A stretch of DNA of 40,151 nucleotides, taken from NCBI GenBank assembly GCA_947259705.1, contig CAMYNL010000027.1:1-40151 (forward strand), in the 5' to 3' direction. The stretch comes from an uncultured Gammaproteobacteria bacterium. Its GTDB lineage: Bacteria > Pseudomonadota > Gammaproteobacteria > Arenicellales > JAANXG01. Shown piece by piece: positions 15,121 through 24,409 of the stretch. A model generated the notes under the pieces. The model did not search any database. It worked only from the letters and a program-made list of their open reading frames with translations, and was not told where the DNA came from. The translations under genes were made by a program, and so were the position numbers. How positions within the stretch are numbered: position 1 is the stretch's first letter; every line of letters starts with the position of its first letter.

Positions 15121-15937
15121 TGGCAAGTTTCCCCTGTGTAGTGTCCGCGCCGCGGCTGCGCTCGGACGCCGAAGACTCCCCGTCCGAGTTTGGCGTCTGC
15201 GGCATCGCCTTGGCTTTGATGGGTTGGACCTTGCGGCGCCGATCGGTACTGCGCCGCTCCTCACCCAGCCAGGGACTGATGGACACCCTCCGGTCTGCCC
15301 CCTTACGGCGTTCGAGGCCCGGGTAGGAGACCGATGACTGTGCACGCCGGGGCGGTATATTCGCCGTTTGGCTGTCGCAGTTTTTCTTCACTTCACGCAC
15401 TGCACCCTGCACGGCGGCATGCGGGGCGGGGGCCATGAACAAATCGTTGCCGGGATCGAGTTCCGATCCCCACTTGCAGATCTGCAGCCAGACCCGTGCA
15501 CTGAGCGGCGGTGTCAGGCGCTTGGCGTCCATGGCCTCGTTAATGAAGTCGTCGCGCCTGCGCTCCGTGTAGAGCAGCGAAAACAGCCGCATGCGGTGCC
15601 CTTCATCCCGGGGACAGGCCTGTATGAACTGCTTGAGCAGGAAGATCGCACGATCCAGCGCGCCTTCCTGCAGGTACGACGCAAGCTGGTCGTCGATGCC
15701 CAGCTCGACGACCTCGGTCGCAAGCAGGGAATCGCGCAGCTCCGACTGGAGCGAAGGGGCGCGGCTCACACTGGCGCCCTGGGCGGTCGCGACCGTCATC
15801 GGTTCCTGGACACTGGTAGTCTCGGCGCGCGCTGGCCTGCCGGCTGCGCGCCGTGGATGCGCGACGACGCGTCGTCTCGCGTACCACCACACACCGCCGA
15901 TGGATAGCCCCAACAGCACGGTAATCAGAATCATCAT
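15113..15937 (-). CDS. Membrane-anchored cytoplasmic protein with TPR-like helical region and RR motifs
   Basis: The 274-residue product starts MMILITVLLGLSIGGVWWYA, a single N-terminal membrane anchor followed by a basic RRR stretch, so the rest faces the cytoplasm. After a low-complexity linker comes a helical-repeat segment: LASYLQEGALDRAIFLLKQF, IQACPRDEGHRMRLFSLLY, then RRDDFINEAMDAKRLTPPLS. It resembles the C-terminal TPR-like part of FimV/HubP-type proteins. The tail contains two RRxxxDRR-type motifs (ERRKGADRR and ERRSTDRRRK), a pattern often seen near PilZ and c-di-GMP-related proteins. ATG 15937 has a good GGGGGTG ribosome site; the open frame upstream is unrelated. It is divergent from the AsmA gene and upstream of the PilZ gene. 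The specific function is unknown; a polar-organising or scaffold role is only a guess. Confidence 0.65.
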   Translation of the reverse strand: MMILITVLLGLSIGGVWWYARRRVVAHPRRAAGRPARAETTSVQEPMTVATAQGASVSRAPSLQSELRDSLLATEVVELGIDDQLASYLQEGALDRAIFLLKQFIQACPRDEGHRMRLFSLLYTERRRDDFINEAMDAKRLTPPLSARVWLQICKWGSELDPGNDLFMAPAPHAAVQGAVREVKKNCDSQTANIPPRRAQSSVSYPGLERRKGADRRVSISPWLGEERRSTDRRRKVQPIKAKAMPQTPNSDGESSASERSRGADTTQGKLANA

Positions 15938-16230
15938 GTTTTCACCCCCACGGTGATACTTACACTGTAGACTGCCGATTTGCCGATTGCGAGAAAAATT
16001 TGCGCCGGGTAACGGCCCTGGGGAAACACAGCGCACCCGCAGTATACAACATTGTAAACAGGAGCTTAGCGTCTGTCGACGAACGTCGGCTGAGTCCCCT
16101 AAGCGACCCTCGCAAGCGCCTCCGGTCAGTCGCAGGACGGTCGATGTCCCCGATCCAGGCACGTGCCGCAGGTCAAAAACCCGGGGCGGTGGAATTTGCC
16201 AAGTTGCCGGTGCGAACAGAACAACACCGA

Positions 16231-19200
16231 ATGATGGCCTTGCTGACAAAGCTTTTCCGTTGGCTCGGGCTGGCGGTCCTGGGGACGGCGGTTGTAACCG
16301 CGCTGCTGGTCGCCGGGATTGCCATCTTTTCCCCGCGCATCGACCTCGGCGGACTGCGGCCAAGGTTCGAGGCGCTGGCCGGCGAGGCACTGGGCCGATC
16401 GGTACAGTTCGAGGGACCGCTCGCACTGGTGCTATCCTTGCCACCGGCGATTGAGATATCGCAACTGCGGATCGGCAATCCGCCGGACTGGGTGGATCAG
16501 CCGTTTGCCAGCGTGGGCTCGGCGCGCGCCGTCGTGCAGCTGACGCCGCTGCTGCTGCGGGAGATTCACGTTGACGAGGTCAGGTTGGCTGATATCGGAA
16601 TCGACTTCCAGGTCGACCAACAGGGCCGTGAGAACTGGAGACTCCCGACCGGCAACGGGCAGGGCCAGGGTCCTGGCTGGAAGCTGGTCCAGGTCGCAGA
16701 CATTGTCGCCACCGGCGCGCGGCTCCACTACCACAGTGAGCGGGGCAGCGACGCGTGGGAAGCGAAGATAGAGCGCCTGCAGGCGCGGCTGCCGGCGCGG
16801 GACCCGATGCAGCTCACTGCAAACGGCGCCGCAGGTAGCGTGCCGTTCGCCGCGCAAGTGCGGACCGGCTCGCTGGCCGGCTTGACGGCGCAAGCGTCCT
16901 GGCCCGTTACCGCGGCGCTGCAGATCGATGGTCATGCTCTGGAGATGACAGGCGGTATTACCGATCCGCTTGCGGCCTGGGGCCTCGATCTGGCTGTTCA
17001 ACTGGAAGGCACGCAGTTGGCCGAGCTGGCCGCGGTTTTCGGTATCCCAGTACCCGCAATCGGGGAATACCGCGTGGCGGGTCGGATACGGGGTGACGCG
17101 AAACGGCTGGAACTGTCCGGGATCGATGTACGCCTGGGCGAATCGACACTTGCCGGCGACCTGATGGTGTCCGGACTGCCTGACCAGCTACGGGTCAGCG
17201 GCGCCATGCTCGCCCCCACCGTGGACGCAGGGCCATGGCTGGACGCAGAAGACCTGTTCGCACAAGACGAACCGCAAACGCCGGTCGACGGGGCGGGTAG
17301 AACTCTGCCACAGGTCGAGCTGCAACTGGAAGTCGGTGAAGTCGTGAACCTGCCGTTCGACCTGCGCAACGTCGACCTGCGTCTCAAACTGCACGATAAC
17401 AGCCTTGTTGCCCCGTTGAGTCTTATCCTCGCCGAGGTAAACGTGAGCGGCGATCTGGCGATGACGGCGGAGCAGGGCGGCTACCGCGCCACGGGGAGGC
17501 TGGAATCGCGTGACGTCGATGTCGGCGGCCTGGTGTCGCGGTTCACTGATCTCGAGGGCATCGAAGGTAGCATGGCATCGTTCGCCTTATCGGGGTCGTC
17601 CAAGGGCGGGGATGTCCGCACATTGCTGAAAAATCTCGCCCTGCGACTGCGCGTCGAGGACGTTGCGATGAGCTACGGCAACCTGCCCGGCGAGACACCC
17701 GTCGATGTGAGTGTCGGGGTGGCAGAGTTCGAGGCTGCGCCGGGGCGACGTACGCAGTTCGTCGGCGAGGGGAGCCTGCTCGGAGAGCCGTTCACCACGG
17801 CTCTGCAGCTGGGGGAACTGTCGACTTTGCTCACCGCCAAGAAGCTTCCCCTGGATCTGCGCGCCTCCGGCGCCGGCGCCGAGCTGACCATGAGCGGACA
17901 GCTGGCCGGTGTGCGAAGCGGAGAGGACACGACATTGACGGTGAAGGTCTCGGCGGAGCAGTTCGGCAAGCTTGCCCCGTGGCTGGGTGTGGCTGACGAT
18001 GTCGAGCTGCCCGTCGCCGCTGCCGGGGAACTGTGGTTGCAGAACGATCGGGATGCGTGGCAGCTCCGGGACCTGGACTTGAAGCTCGGGGGCAGTGCCA
18101 TAACCGGGGCGCTCGGGGTCTCGCAGCGGCTTAGCAAGCCGCTTTACAACGCTTCGCTGGCATTCGATGTAATCGATCCTCTCGAACTCGAGCGCGCGGT
18201 CTCACCCCCGGCAGCTGACGGGCAGGGGGCAAGCCGCGATGGCCCGGATCTCGACATGCCCATCCTGCCGGGGCGGCTGGAACTGAACGACATGGATATC
18301 GATGTCGTGGGGAAGCGCTTGGTGCTGCGACCTTCGGATATCACCGACATCGCGTTCTCCACCCGCATCCGCGACGGGCACGTGGCGGATGCGCCTTTCA
18401 GTGGCACGCTCGCTGAAACCGCGTTCCGGGGCAGTCTTTCCATGGACCTGCGCGAGGAGGTGCCCGTCCTGGGGCTCAACGTCGAGGCTGGTGACGTCAA
18501 CGTCGGGCAGTTCCTCCGCGACCTGCAACTCGCTACCGAGATAGATGCCCACACCGATCGATTGACGGCAAAGCTGAGCGCACGGGGCGGCACCGTCAAC
18601 GAGATCCTCGGCAACACGAAGATCGAGGTGGAGGCGGAGAGGGGACGCTGGTTGTTGTTCGCTTCAGAGGGTCGCGGTGGTATTGAAGTCACGGTTAGGC
18701 GTGGTGTCGGCAGGTCCGACACGAGCCAGCGCCGCAGCGTGTTCGAGCTCGATGCCACCATCGGTGAGGTGCCGATGGATTTCGTCATGGAGACGCAACG
18801 CGTCGCCGCTGCATCCGGCACACGGGAACTTCTGGCCTCCAAGATCAGGGCCAGCGCCGCCGGGGCGGAACTGGTCATGGACGGCGTTACCCCGCGCCTG
18901 AGCGGCTTCCGCGAGCTGGACATTGACATGTCGCTGCGCGGTGAGAGCATGGACTCGCTGAGCGACCTGCTCGATGTGTCGCTGCCGCCTTTCGGCCCCT
19001 ACACGGTGACCGGCCGCCTCAGCGTCGGCAAGACCGGTTTCGGCGTGTCAGACATCGACGTGCGCGTCGGCGGCAGCAATCTGCAGGGCAAGGTTGAGGT
19101 GGTGACGAGCGGTTCGCGGCCTGCCGTCGACCTGAACCTCACGGCCACCGCGGTGCAGCTCGACGACTTTCGACTCGGGGACTGGACGCCCGTAGAGCGG

Positions 19201-20190
19201 CCCGGTGGGAAAGACGCCACGGTTCCCGAGCTGGTGGCAGAACCGGCACCGGGCACTGTTCTCGGCAACGGCGCTGATGACGAGCGGGACCTGTTGAGCG
19301 GCGAGGTCATGCGCGGCTTAGATCTAAGCGGCCGGATCGCGGTGGAGCAGGTGCTTTCGGGGCAGGACTCGCTCGGGTCTGGCACCTTGAGCCTGGACCT
19401 GAACAACGGGCGCCTCGAGGCCCCGCTCGTGCTGGACCTCCCCGGCGGCGGTGCGGACCTGCTCATGATCCTCGAGGCGGGTGCCCGGCAATATCGAGGG
19501 CGCCTGCAGGCCAAGGTGGACAACTTCGACTATGGTATTTTCGCCCGTCGCATCAAACCCGAAACCGACGCACAGGGTCGGTTCTCCCTCGACATCGACC
19601 TGGAATCAGCGGGCGAGGTCTTTGGCCTGCTGGACGACAATGCCAGTGGGCATTTCGATTTCGTGATCTGGCCGGAAAAACTGCGCGCCGGGATCTTCGA
19701 TACCTGGACCGCGAACCTCTTCTTCGCCCTGCTACCGAAACTCAATCCGGAATCCGAATCAAAGGTGAACTGCATCGTCGGCCGGTTCGACATGCAGAAC
19801 GGTATTATGCGTCCCAAGTCCCTGTTCATGGACGCCACGCGCTCGCAAGCGCAGGGCGGCGGTAAAATTGATTTCACGACCGAGACCCTTCAGCTGCGAC
19901 TGACCCCTATCAGCAAACGTCCCAAGCTCTTCAGCGTTGCGACACCGGTCGTCGTGGAGGGCAGCTTTTCGGACTTTGGCGTCAACCTGCGGCCCGGTGA
20001 CTTGCTGGGCACCGCAATCAGGTTCGTGTACACCGGGATTGTGGTACCACTGCAATATATGATCCGCGGTGTGCGGCCGGCCATGGACGTGGCAGAGTGC
20101 GAAAAGGCCATGGGCATAGCGGGGCGCGAGCCGGCCGAGGCGGAGCTTGAACCTTCCGTTGAAGAGGAGGACGAGTTCGAGGACGAGTAA
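16231..20190 (+). CDS. AsmA-family inner-membrane-anchored protein
   Basis: This 1319-residue protein starts MMALLTKLFRWLGLAVLGTA with one N-terminal transmembrane helix. The AsmA N-terminal signature follows (FSPRIDLGGLRPRFEALAGE, ALGRSVQFEGPL, ISQLRIGNPP and SARAVVQLTPLLLREIHVDE). The bulk is a long series of beta-strand-rich segments with repeated GxLxxxD-like patterns. It ends with the conserved AsmA C-terminal region (NASGHFDFVIWPEKLRAGIF, IVGRFDMQNGIMRPKSLFMD, GGKIDFTTETLQLRLTPISK) and an acidic tail (PSVEEEDEFEDE). AsmA-like proteins are periplasm-spanning bridges thought to move phospholipids between the membranes. The protein is longer than E. coli AsmA (about 617 residues) and closer to YhdP/TamB-size relatives. 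ATG 16231 is chosen by homology; there is no obvious ribosome site and the frame is open further upstream. Confidence 0.88.
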   Translation: MMALLTKLFRWLGLAVLGTAVVTALLVAGIAIFSPRIDLGGLRPRFEALAGEALGRSVQFEGPLALVLSLPPAIEISQLRIGNPPDWVDQPFASVGSARAVVQLTPLLLREIHVDEVRLADIGIDFQVDQQGRENWRLPTGNGQGQGPGWKLVQVADIVATGARLHYHSERGSDAWEAKIERLQARLPARDPMQLTANGAAGSVPFAAQVRTGSLAGLTAQASWPVTAALQIDGHALEMTGGITDPLAAWGLDLAVQLEGTQLAELAAVFGIPVPAIGEYRVAGRIRGDAKRLELSGIDVRLGESTLAGDLMVSGLPDQLRVSGAMLAPTVDAGPWLDAEDLFAQDEPQTPVDGAGRTLPQVELQLEVGEVVNLPFDLRNVDLRLKLHDNSLVAPLSLILAEVNVSGDLAMTAEQGGYRATGRLESRDVDVGGLVSRFTDLEGIEGSMASFALSGSSKGGDVRTLLKNLALRLRVEDVAMSYGNLPGETPVDVSVGVAEFEAAPGRRTQFVGEGSLLGEPFTTALQLGELSTLLTAKKLPLDLRASGAGAELTMSGQLAGVRSGEDTTLTVKVSAEQFGKLAPWLGVADDVELPVAAAGELWLQNDRDAWQLRDLDLKLGGSAITGALGVSQRLSKPLYNASLAFDVIDPLELERAVSPPAADGQGASRDGPDLDMPILPGRLELNDMDIDVVGKRLVLRPSDITDIAFSTRIRDGHVADAPFSGTLAETAFRGSLSMDLREEVPVLGLNVEAGDVNVGQFLRDLQLATEIDAHTDRLTAKLSARGGTVNEILGNTKIEVEAERGRWLLFASEGRGGIEVTVRRGVGRSDTSQRRSVFELDATIGEVPMDFVMETQRVAAASGTRELLASKIRASAAGAELVMDGVTPRLSGFRELDIDMSLRGESMDSLSDLLDVSLPPFGPYTVTGRLSVGKTGFGVSDIDVRVGGSNLQGKVEVVTSGSRPAVDLNLTATAVQLDDFRLGDWTPVERPGGKDATVPELVAEPAPGTVLGNGADDERDLLSGEVMRGLDLSGRIAVEQVLSGQDSLGSGTLSLDLNNGRLEAPLVLDLPGGGADLLMILEAGARQYRGRLQAKVDNFDYGIFARRIKPETDAQGRFSLDIDLESAGEVFGLLDDNASGHFDFVIWPEKLRAGIFDTWTANLFFALLPKLNPESESKVNCIVGRFDMQNGIMRPKSLFMDATRSQAQGGGKIDFTTETLQLRLTPISKRPKLFSVATPVVVEGSFSDFGVNLRPGDLLGTAIRFVYTGIVVPLQYMIRGVRPAMDVAECEKAMGIAGREPAEAELEPSVEEEDEFEDE

Positions 20191-20222
20191 CCGGCGTGGG
20201 TCCGACGACGGACCGACGCCGG
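20191..20222 (+). terminator. Hairpin directly after the AsmA stop codon
   Basis: A 14-base stem with one mismatch and a 4-base loop (CCGGCGTGGGTCCG / CGGACCGACGCCGG) begins at the base after the TAA stop. There is no T run, so it is not a classical intrinsic terminator. It may act as a 3' stabiliser, a weak terminator, or a site that limits read-through into the dioxygenase-like gene 94 bases downstream. Confidence 0.5.
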
Positions 20223-20315
20223 CCGCGGATTCCGTTTCGGCCGACCGACTCGAAACTCCCGCCGGGCGACAGTTGTCCAATCTCCGAACCCACGCATGGA
20301 AATTTGGAACAGAGA

Positions 20316-20978
20316 ATGGCTGCGAACCTGACCAGGCGCCGCACGCTGCTGGGACTCGGCGCCACCCTGGTGCTCGGGGGCGCGGCGGCTGCCCGGCGGC
20401 TCCTGCCCACGCCCCCCCAGACCGCGGGACCCTTTTATCCCCAACAGCCGCCCCTGGACGACGATAACGACCTGACACGGGTCAAGGGCCGCAGCGGCAT
20501 TGCCCAGGGCGAGGTCACCGATCTCACCGGCCGGATCGTGGATCCCGGCGGGCAGCCGCTGCGCGGCGCTCGTGTCGAGATCTGGCAGTGCGACGCGAAC
20601 GGTCGCTATCACCATCCACGCGACCGTGGCGGCATCGATATCGATGCCGACTTCCAGGGTTTCGGCCACACCTACGCCGGAGACGACGGTAGCTATCGGT
20701 TCCGCACCATCCGGCCGGTACCCTACCCCGGACGTACGCCGCACATCCACGTGGCGGTCTTCCCGCGGGGCGCGTCGCCCTTCGTCACCCAGCTATACGT
20801 GCAAGACGAGTCGCGAAACGCGCATGACTTCCTGTTCAACCGCGTCCCCGCGGAGCGACGGCACCTGGTGCTGGCCGAGTTCGCTCCCACCACCGGCGGC
20901 ACGGCCGCATTCAACGCCCGCTTCGACATCGTCATCGCGGGCACGAACGGCACACCGGGGGCCGGGTCAGCGCGCTGA
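20316..20978 (+). CDS. Tat-exported intradiol ring-cleavage dioxygenase-like protein
   Basis: This 220-residue protein begins with a twin-arginine-type signal (LTRRRTLLGLG followed by a hydrophobic stretch). The mature part matches the intradiol dioxygenase fold: QTAGPFYP, GRIVDPGGQPLRGARVEIWQ, CDANGRYHHP, GFGHTYAGDDGSYRFRTIRP, PYPGRTPHIHVAV. The non-heme Fe(III) ligands expected for the family are present: Tyr98 (GRYHH), Tyr137 (VPYPGR), and His143 and His145 (TPHIHV). Family members cleave catechol-type rings between the hydroxyls. Exported relatives are little characterised and may act on extracellular aromatics. ATG 20316 lies after GGAACAGAG. A hairpin separates it from the AsmA gene, and no catechol-pathway genes are nearby. 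Confidence 0.82.
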   Translation: MAANLTRRRTLLGLGATLVLGGAAAARRLLPTPPQTAGPFYPQQPPLDDDNDLTRVKGRSGIAQGEVTDLTGRIVDPGGQPLRGARVEIWQCDANGRYHHPRDRGGIDIDADFQGFGHTYAGDDGSYRFRTIRPVPYPGRTPHIHVAVFPRGASPFVTQLYVQDESRNAHDFLFNRVPAERRHLVLAEFAPTTGGTAAFNARFDIVIAGTNGTPGAGSAR

Positions 20979-21119
20979 CGAGGCCGCGGTCCGAGCCATG
21001 TCAGGCACAGTGCCGGAGACGTTCGCCGGACGCGCCGAGAGATGCACGCCGGGGACTCGGCCGCCCCCCTCAACCGGTGCTGCCATGAAACACGCCGCTT
21101 GGCACTGAACACTTTGTGG

Positions 21120-22298
21120 TCAGCGCTCACGTTTCTCCGGCGAGGATTCGCTGCCCGCATTACGCGCCCGGATACGCCATGCCAGCACGGGTGACGCCAT
21201 CATGATCAACAGTACCCGAAACATGTGATGGGCGGCGACAAATATCGGGTCTGCATCGAGCAGTACCGCGATCAGGCACATCTCGGCGATACCGCCGGGG
21301 ACAAAGGCCAGCAGTATCGTGGATAAATCCGGCCCCGCGCCCCGGCTCAACAACCACGCGAACAGACCTGCAAGTAACAGTAATCCCAGGGTCAGGACAG
21401 TGGAGTACAGCAATGTGCGGACCAGTTCACCTGCCCGGGTGCCGGCGAACTGCGACCCGACGTACGAGCCGATCGTCAATTGCACCACGTCGAGCAGCCA
21501 GTTCGGGGGAGCGGCCGTGGTCAAATCGGCCACATGCGCGCCGGCGCTGAAGGCCAGCGGTCCGAGGAGGAAAGGGTTGGGCAGTCGCAGCAGACGAGCG
21601 GTCAGGGTCCCCAACACCGCGCAGCCGAGCAACACCTGCGCATCCCTGGCCGGCAGCCAGGTCCACGAACTGAACCCCGGACGCGCGGACCCGAGCTCCA
21701 CACCGGCGACGAACTTCATCGCCGGGGCGATGAGCATCAGGATGACGGCCAGGCGTCCGGCATGGGCCAGGGCAATTCGGCGCAGGTCACCGCCCAGCGC
21801 CGCGCCGGTGAATATCATTTCGTTCAAGCCGCCGGGCATGCCGGCGAATACGGCGGTGGTGCGATCAAAGCCCATGACCCTGTGGCAATAGAGAATCGCC
21901 ACGGACGATGCCATGGCGACGTATACCGCCATGGCGACCAGGCTTACCCACCACTCCTGGGCACGGCTGAGAAGATCCGGAGTCAGGGATGCGCCGATCG
22001 CGACCCCCAGTACCGCCAGCGCGGGTCCGCGAACGACCGGGTCGAGACCCAGCCGCAAACCGGAGAGACTCGCCGCCAGGTTGAATACCAGCGCGCCGAG
22101 GAGCCAGGGCAGGGGCAGGCCCGACAGGGCAAACAGGGCCCCGCCCGCCATGCCCAGAGCGAGTGTCCTGACTGCGATGCGCGCCGTGGGCTTCACCAAC
22201 GGATGCTGGCGCCCGACGGCGGCGTTGGCGCCCGCAGCGGCGCCGCACCGTGCCCACATGCGTGGCTGAAGCGGTACCCGCGCACTACGCGTACCCAC
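21120..22298 (-). CDS. AbrB-family polytopic membrane protein (putative transporter)
   Basis: The product of up to 392 residues is an integral membrane protein with about ten hydrophobic helices arranged as two related halves. Family-like features are GGALFALSGLPLPWLLGALV, LAVLGVAIGASLTPDLL, MPGGLNEMIFTGAALGGD, and the second-half counterpart FVPGGIAEMCLIAVLLDADP. The P-G-G-[LI]-[NA]-E-M motif occurring in both halves is characteristic of AbrB-type proteins (TIGR03082, sometimes labelled ammonia monooxygenase in databases). The substrate is unknown. The N-terminus is uncertain. The conserved helical part starts near VRTLALGMAGG, so GTG 22196 is possible instead of ATG 22298. It converges with the dioxygenase-like gene. 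Confidence 0.82.
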   Translation of the reverse strand: MGTRSARVPLQPRMWARCGAAAGANAAVGRQHPLVKPTARIAVRTLALGMAGGALFALSGLPLPWLLGALVFNLAASLSGLRLGLDPVVRGPALAVLGVAIGASLTPDLLSRAQEWWVSLVAMAVYVAMASSVAILYCHRVMGFDRTTAVFAGMPGGLNEMIFTGAALGGDLRRIALAHAGRLAVILMLIAPAMKFVAGVELGSARPGFSSWTWLPARDAQVLLGCAVLGTLTARLLRLPNPFLLGPLAFSAGAHVADLTTAAPPNWLLDVVQLTIGSYVGSQFAGTRAGELVRTLLYSTVLTLGLLLLAGLFAWLLSRGAGPDLSTILLAFVPGGIAEMCLIAVLLDADPIFVAAHHMFRVLLIMMASPVLAWRIRARNAGSESSPEKRER

Positions 22299-22609
22299 TC
22301 AAATTCGTCCAGCGGCACCGGCATTGGTCCAAGCACTTGTTCGGTTCTTGCCGGCGGGCATGCTAGTGCCCAGGCTATATTTCGTCTATCGGGATTTACC
22401 GGGAACGATTACCGTACCGTGGCATCTGTGGATTCGAGACTGAAAGCCGCCGCTAAGCGAACGGAGTCTCGCATAAACCTGCGGTGACTGATACGAACAC
22501 GATGTCTTCAAATGGTTGTCACGGCGCGCGATCATTGTGTTCGGGAAGGCCTCGGCCGCAGAGATGCGCGCTATGAAGACCACCCCTGGCGGAGGGATTC
22601 TGACAACCC
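22299..22609. other. Divergent intergenic region, nothing identified
   Basis: About 310 bases lie between the minus-strand AbrB-family gene and the plus-strand dehydrogenase gene. Promoters for both must lie here. I see no confident promoter pair, hairpin or RNA gene. Confidence 0.4.
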
Positions 22610-23560
22610 ATGACCAAGATAGCGATTCTTGACGATTACCAACAAGTGGCATTGCAGCTGGCCGAGTGGTCACAGCTGCCGGACACCTGCGACGTCGAGG
22701 TGTTCACCGACACCCTGCCGTTCGGCGAGGCCCTGGTGCAGCGCCTGCAGCCCTTCGAAGTGTTGTGCATCATGCGCGAGCGCACACCATTTCCACGCGC
22801 GCTGCTGGAGCGGCTGCCGAACCTGAGACTGCTCGTCACTTCAGGTGCCCGTAACGCCGCCATTGACACCGCTGCCGCCCGCGAGTGGGGTATCACCGTC
22901 TGCGGCACCAGGTCCCCGGCCCATGCCACGCCCGAACTGGCCGTGGGACTCATGCTGGCGCTGGCCCGCGGCCTGCTGCGCGAGACCGCCTCATTGCGCG
23001 ATGGCGGTTGGCAGGTGGGGCTGGGCCGTGAACTGCACGGTTCCACGCTCGGGGTGCTGGGCCTGGGAAGGCTGGGTTCGAAGGTGGCCCAACTGGGCAA
23101 GGCATTCGGCATGCAAGTCATCGCCTGGAGCCAGAATCTGACCGAGGATCGCGCGCGCGAGGTGGGTGTCCGCCTGGTGGACAAGAACGGGCTGTTTACG
23201 CAGTCGGACTTCATCAGCATCCATCTCAAGCTCGGTGAACGCAGCCGCGGACTGGTGGACGCGCGGGCTCTGGCGCTGATGAAACCGGACGCCTGCCTGG
23301 TCAATACCTCACGCGGACCTATCGTCGATGAAGCGGCGCTGCTCGATGCGCTTGCCGAGAACAGGATCGGGGGCGCGGCAATCGATGTCTACGACGAGGA
23401 GCCGCTGCCCGGCGATCATCCATTGCGACGCCTGCCAAACGCGATCTGCACCCCGCATATCGGTTACGTGACAGAGCAGACCTACCGGGTGTTCTACAGC
23501 GGTATGCTCGAGGTGATCAAGGCCTACCTGGCGGGAGAACCGTTGTCGCGGCTTGATTAA
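22610..23560 (+). CDS. D-2-hydroxyacid dehydrogenase family protein (NAD-dependent)
   Basis: This 316-residue enzyme has the two-domain D-isomer-specific 2-hydroxyacid dehydrogenase architecture. The catalytic residues are all in place: GLGRLG nucleotide-binding loop (151-156), Arg235 in NTSRGPIVDE, Glu264 in DVYDEEPLP, and His283 in CTPHIGYVT. It reduces or oxidises a 2-hydroxy acid with NAD(P)H in the cytoplasm; the exact substrate cannot be read from sequence. The phrase ILDDYQQVALQLAEW at the N-terminus is typical of a proteobacterial subgroup of unassigned function. A GGAGGG ribosome-like site lies 14 bases upstream of ATG 22610. It converges with the methyltransferase gene after 30 bases. 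Confidence 0.9.
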   Translation: MTKIAILDDYQQVALQLAEWSQLPDTCDVEVFTDTLPFGEALVQRLQPFEVLCIMRERTPFPRALLERLPNLRLLVTSGARNAAIDTAAAREWGITVCGTRSPAHATPELAVGLMLALARGLLRETASLRDGGWQVGLGRELHGSTLGVLGLGRLGSKVAQLGKAFGMQVIAWSQNLTEDRAREVGVRLVDKNGLFTQSDFISIHLKLGERSRGLVDARALALMKPDACLVNTSRGPIVDEAALLDALAENRIGGAAIDVYDEEPLPGDHPLRRLPNAICTPHIGYVTEQTYRVFYSGMLEVIKAYLAGEPLSRLD

Positions 23561-23590
23561 GCGGCCGCAACCGCGGTCGGCGCGTTCCGT

Positions 23591-24409
23591 TCACAGCACC
23601 GCGACGATGAACAGGCGGGCCAAAGGAAACAGCGTGCGGCCGTCCGGGCGCGGGGGATAGGCCTCCCGCAGACGCCTGCGGTAGACCGCGAGGAATATCT
23701 CACGTTCGTCTTCGGCGAGGCTGTTGAGGATGGGCCGCAGTCCCGTGGCCTGCACCCACTGCAGCACCGGATCCTCTCCCTCCATTACCTGCAGATACTC
23801 GGTCGCCCATATATCCAGGCTGCGCGCCCCGGGGCTGAGCAGCTCGTAGTAGACCTCCGCACGCTGTACCCACTTGCGGGCCAGCGCGTTTCTCAGTGCC
23901 GCCGTGCCCAGCGTCCTTCCCCCGCCGTCGCAGTCCTGGAGTATCTCCCTCATCAGGCGGTGGGACGGCTGGTCCCAGCTGAGCGGCATCTGCACGGCCA
24001 GGCAGCCGCCTTGCCGCAGGAACCCCGCCAGCCGCGGAAACAGCTCCTCGTGCCGGTCCGTCCAGTGCAGGGCGGCGTTGGAGTAGATCAGGTCAGGCGG
24101 CTGCTCCGGCCGCCAGTCGGCGACGTCGGCCTGTTGCCAGGCAATGTCTCCGGGTTCCGCCCGGGCCTGGGAGAGCATGTCGCCGGAGTTGTCCACGCCG
24201 AGGACCGCGGCCGTTCGCCAGCGCTGGGCCAGGATCCGGGTCACGTTCCCAGCGCCGCAGCCCAGGTCCACGATAAAGCGCGGCGAGTCGAGCGGTACGC
24301 GCGCCAGGAGCTCCAGGGCGGGCCGCAGACGATGGCCGGAGAAATGCAGGTACTGATCGGGGACCCACCGGGTGCCCGCGAATTCGGCTGCATGTTTGTC
24401 GTCCGTCAT
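23591..24409 (-). CDS. tam: Trans-aconitate 2-methyltransferase-like SAM methyltransferase
   Basis: A class I SAM-dependent methyltransferase of 272 residues with motif I VDLGCGAGN (47-55), the acidic loop end VLGVDNS, DIAWQQADVADW, and motif IV/post-motif DLIYSNAALHW. WVPDQYLHFSGHRLRPALEL at the start and SLDIWATEYLQVMEGEDPVL near the end are typical of Tam-type enzymes, which methyl-esterify trans-aconitate in the cytoplasm. The substrate is not proven by sequence alone. Two ATG codons in tandem (24412 and 24409) follow a GGGGAGG site. I use the second because the first directly abuts the ribosome site. The final residues LARLFIVAVL are more hydrophobic than expected. Confidence 0.85.
   Translation of the reverse strand: MTDDKHAAEFAGTRWVPDQYLHFSGHRLRPALELLARVPLDSPRFIVDLGCGAGNVTRILAQRWRTAAVLGVDNSGDMLSQARAEPGDIAWQQADVADWRPEQPPDLIYSNAALHWTDRHEELFPRLAGFLRQGGCLAVQMPLSWDQPSHRLMREILQDCDGGGRTLGTAALRNALARKWVQRAEVYYELLSPGARSLDIWATEYLQVMEGEDPVLQWVQATGLRPILNSLAEDEREIFLAVYRRRLREAYPPRPDGRTLFPLARLFIVAVL

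Noticed and set aside
15113-15430. RRxxxDRR motifs as possible sign of a repeat or mobile element
   Set aside because: They are two short basic motifs within one protein tail and encode a known kind of protein feature, not a DNA repeat.
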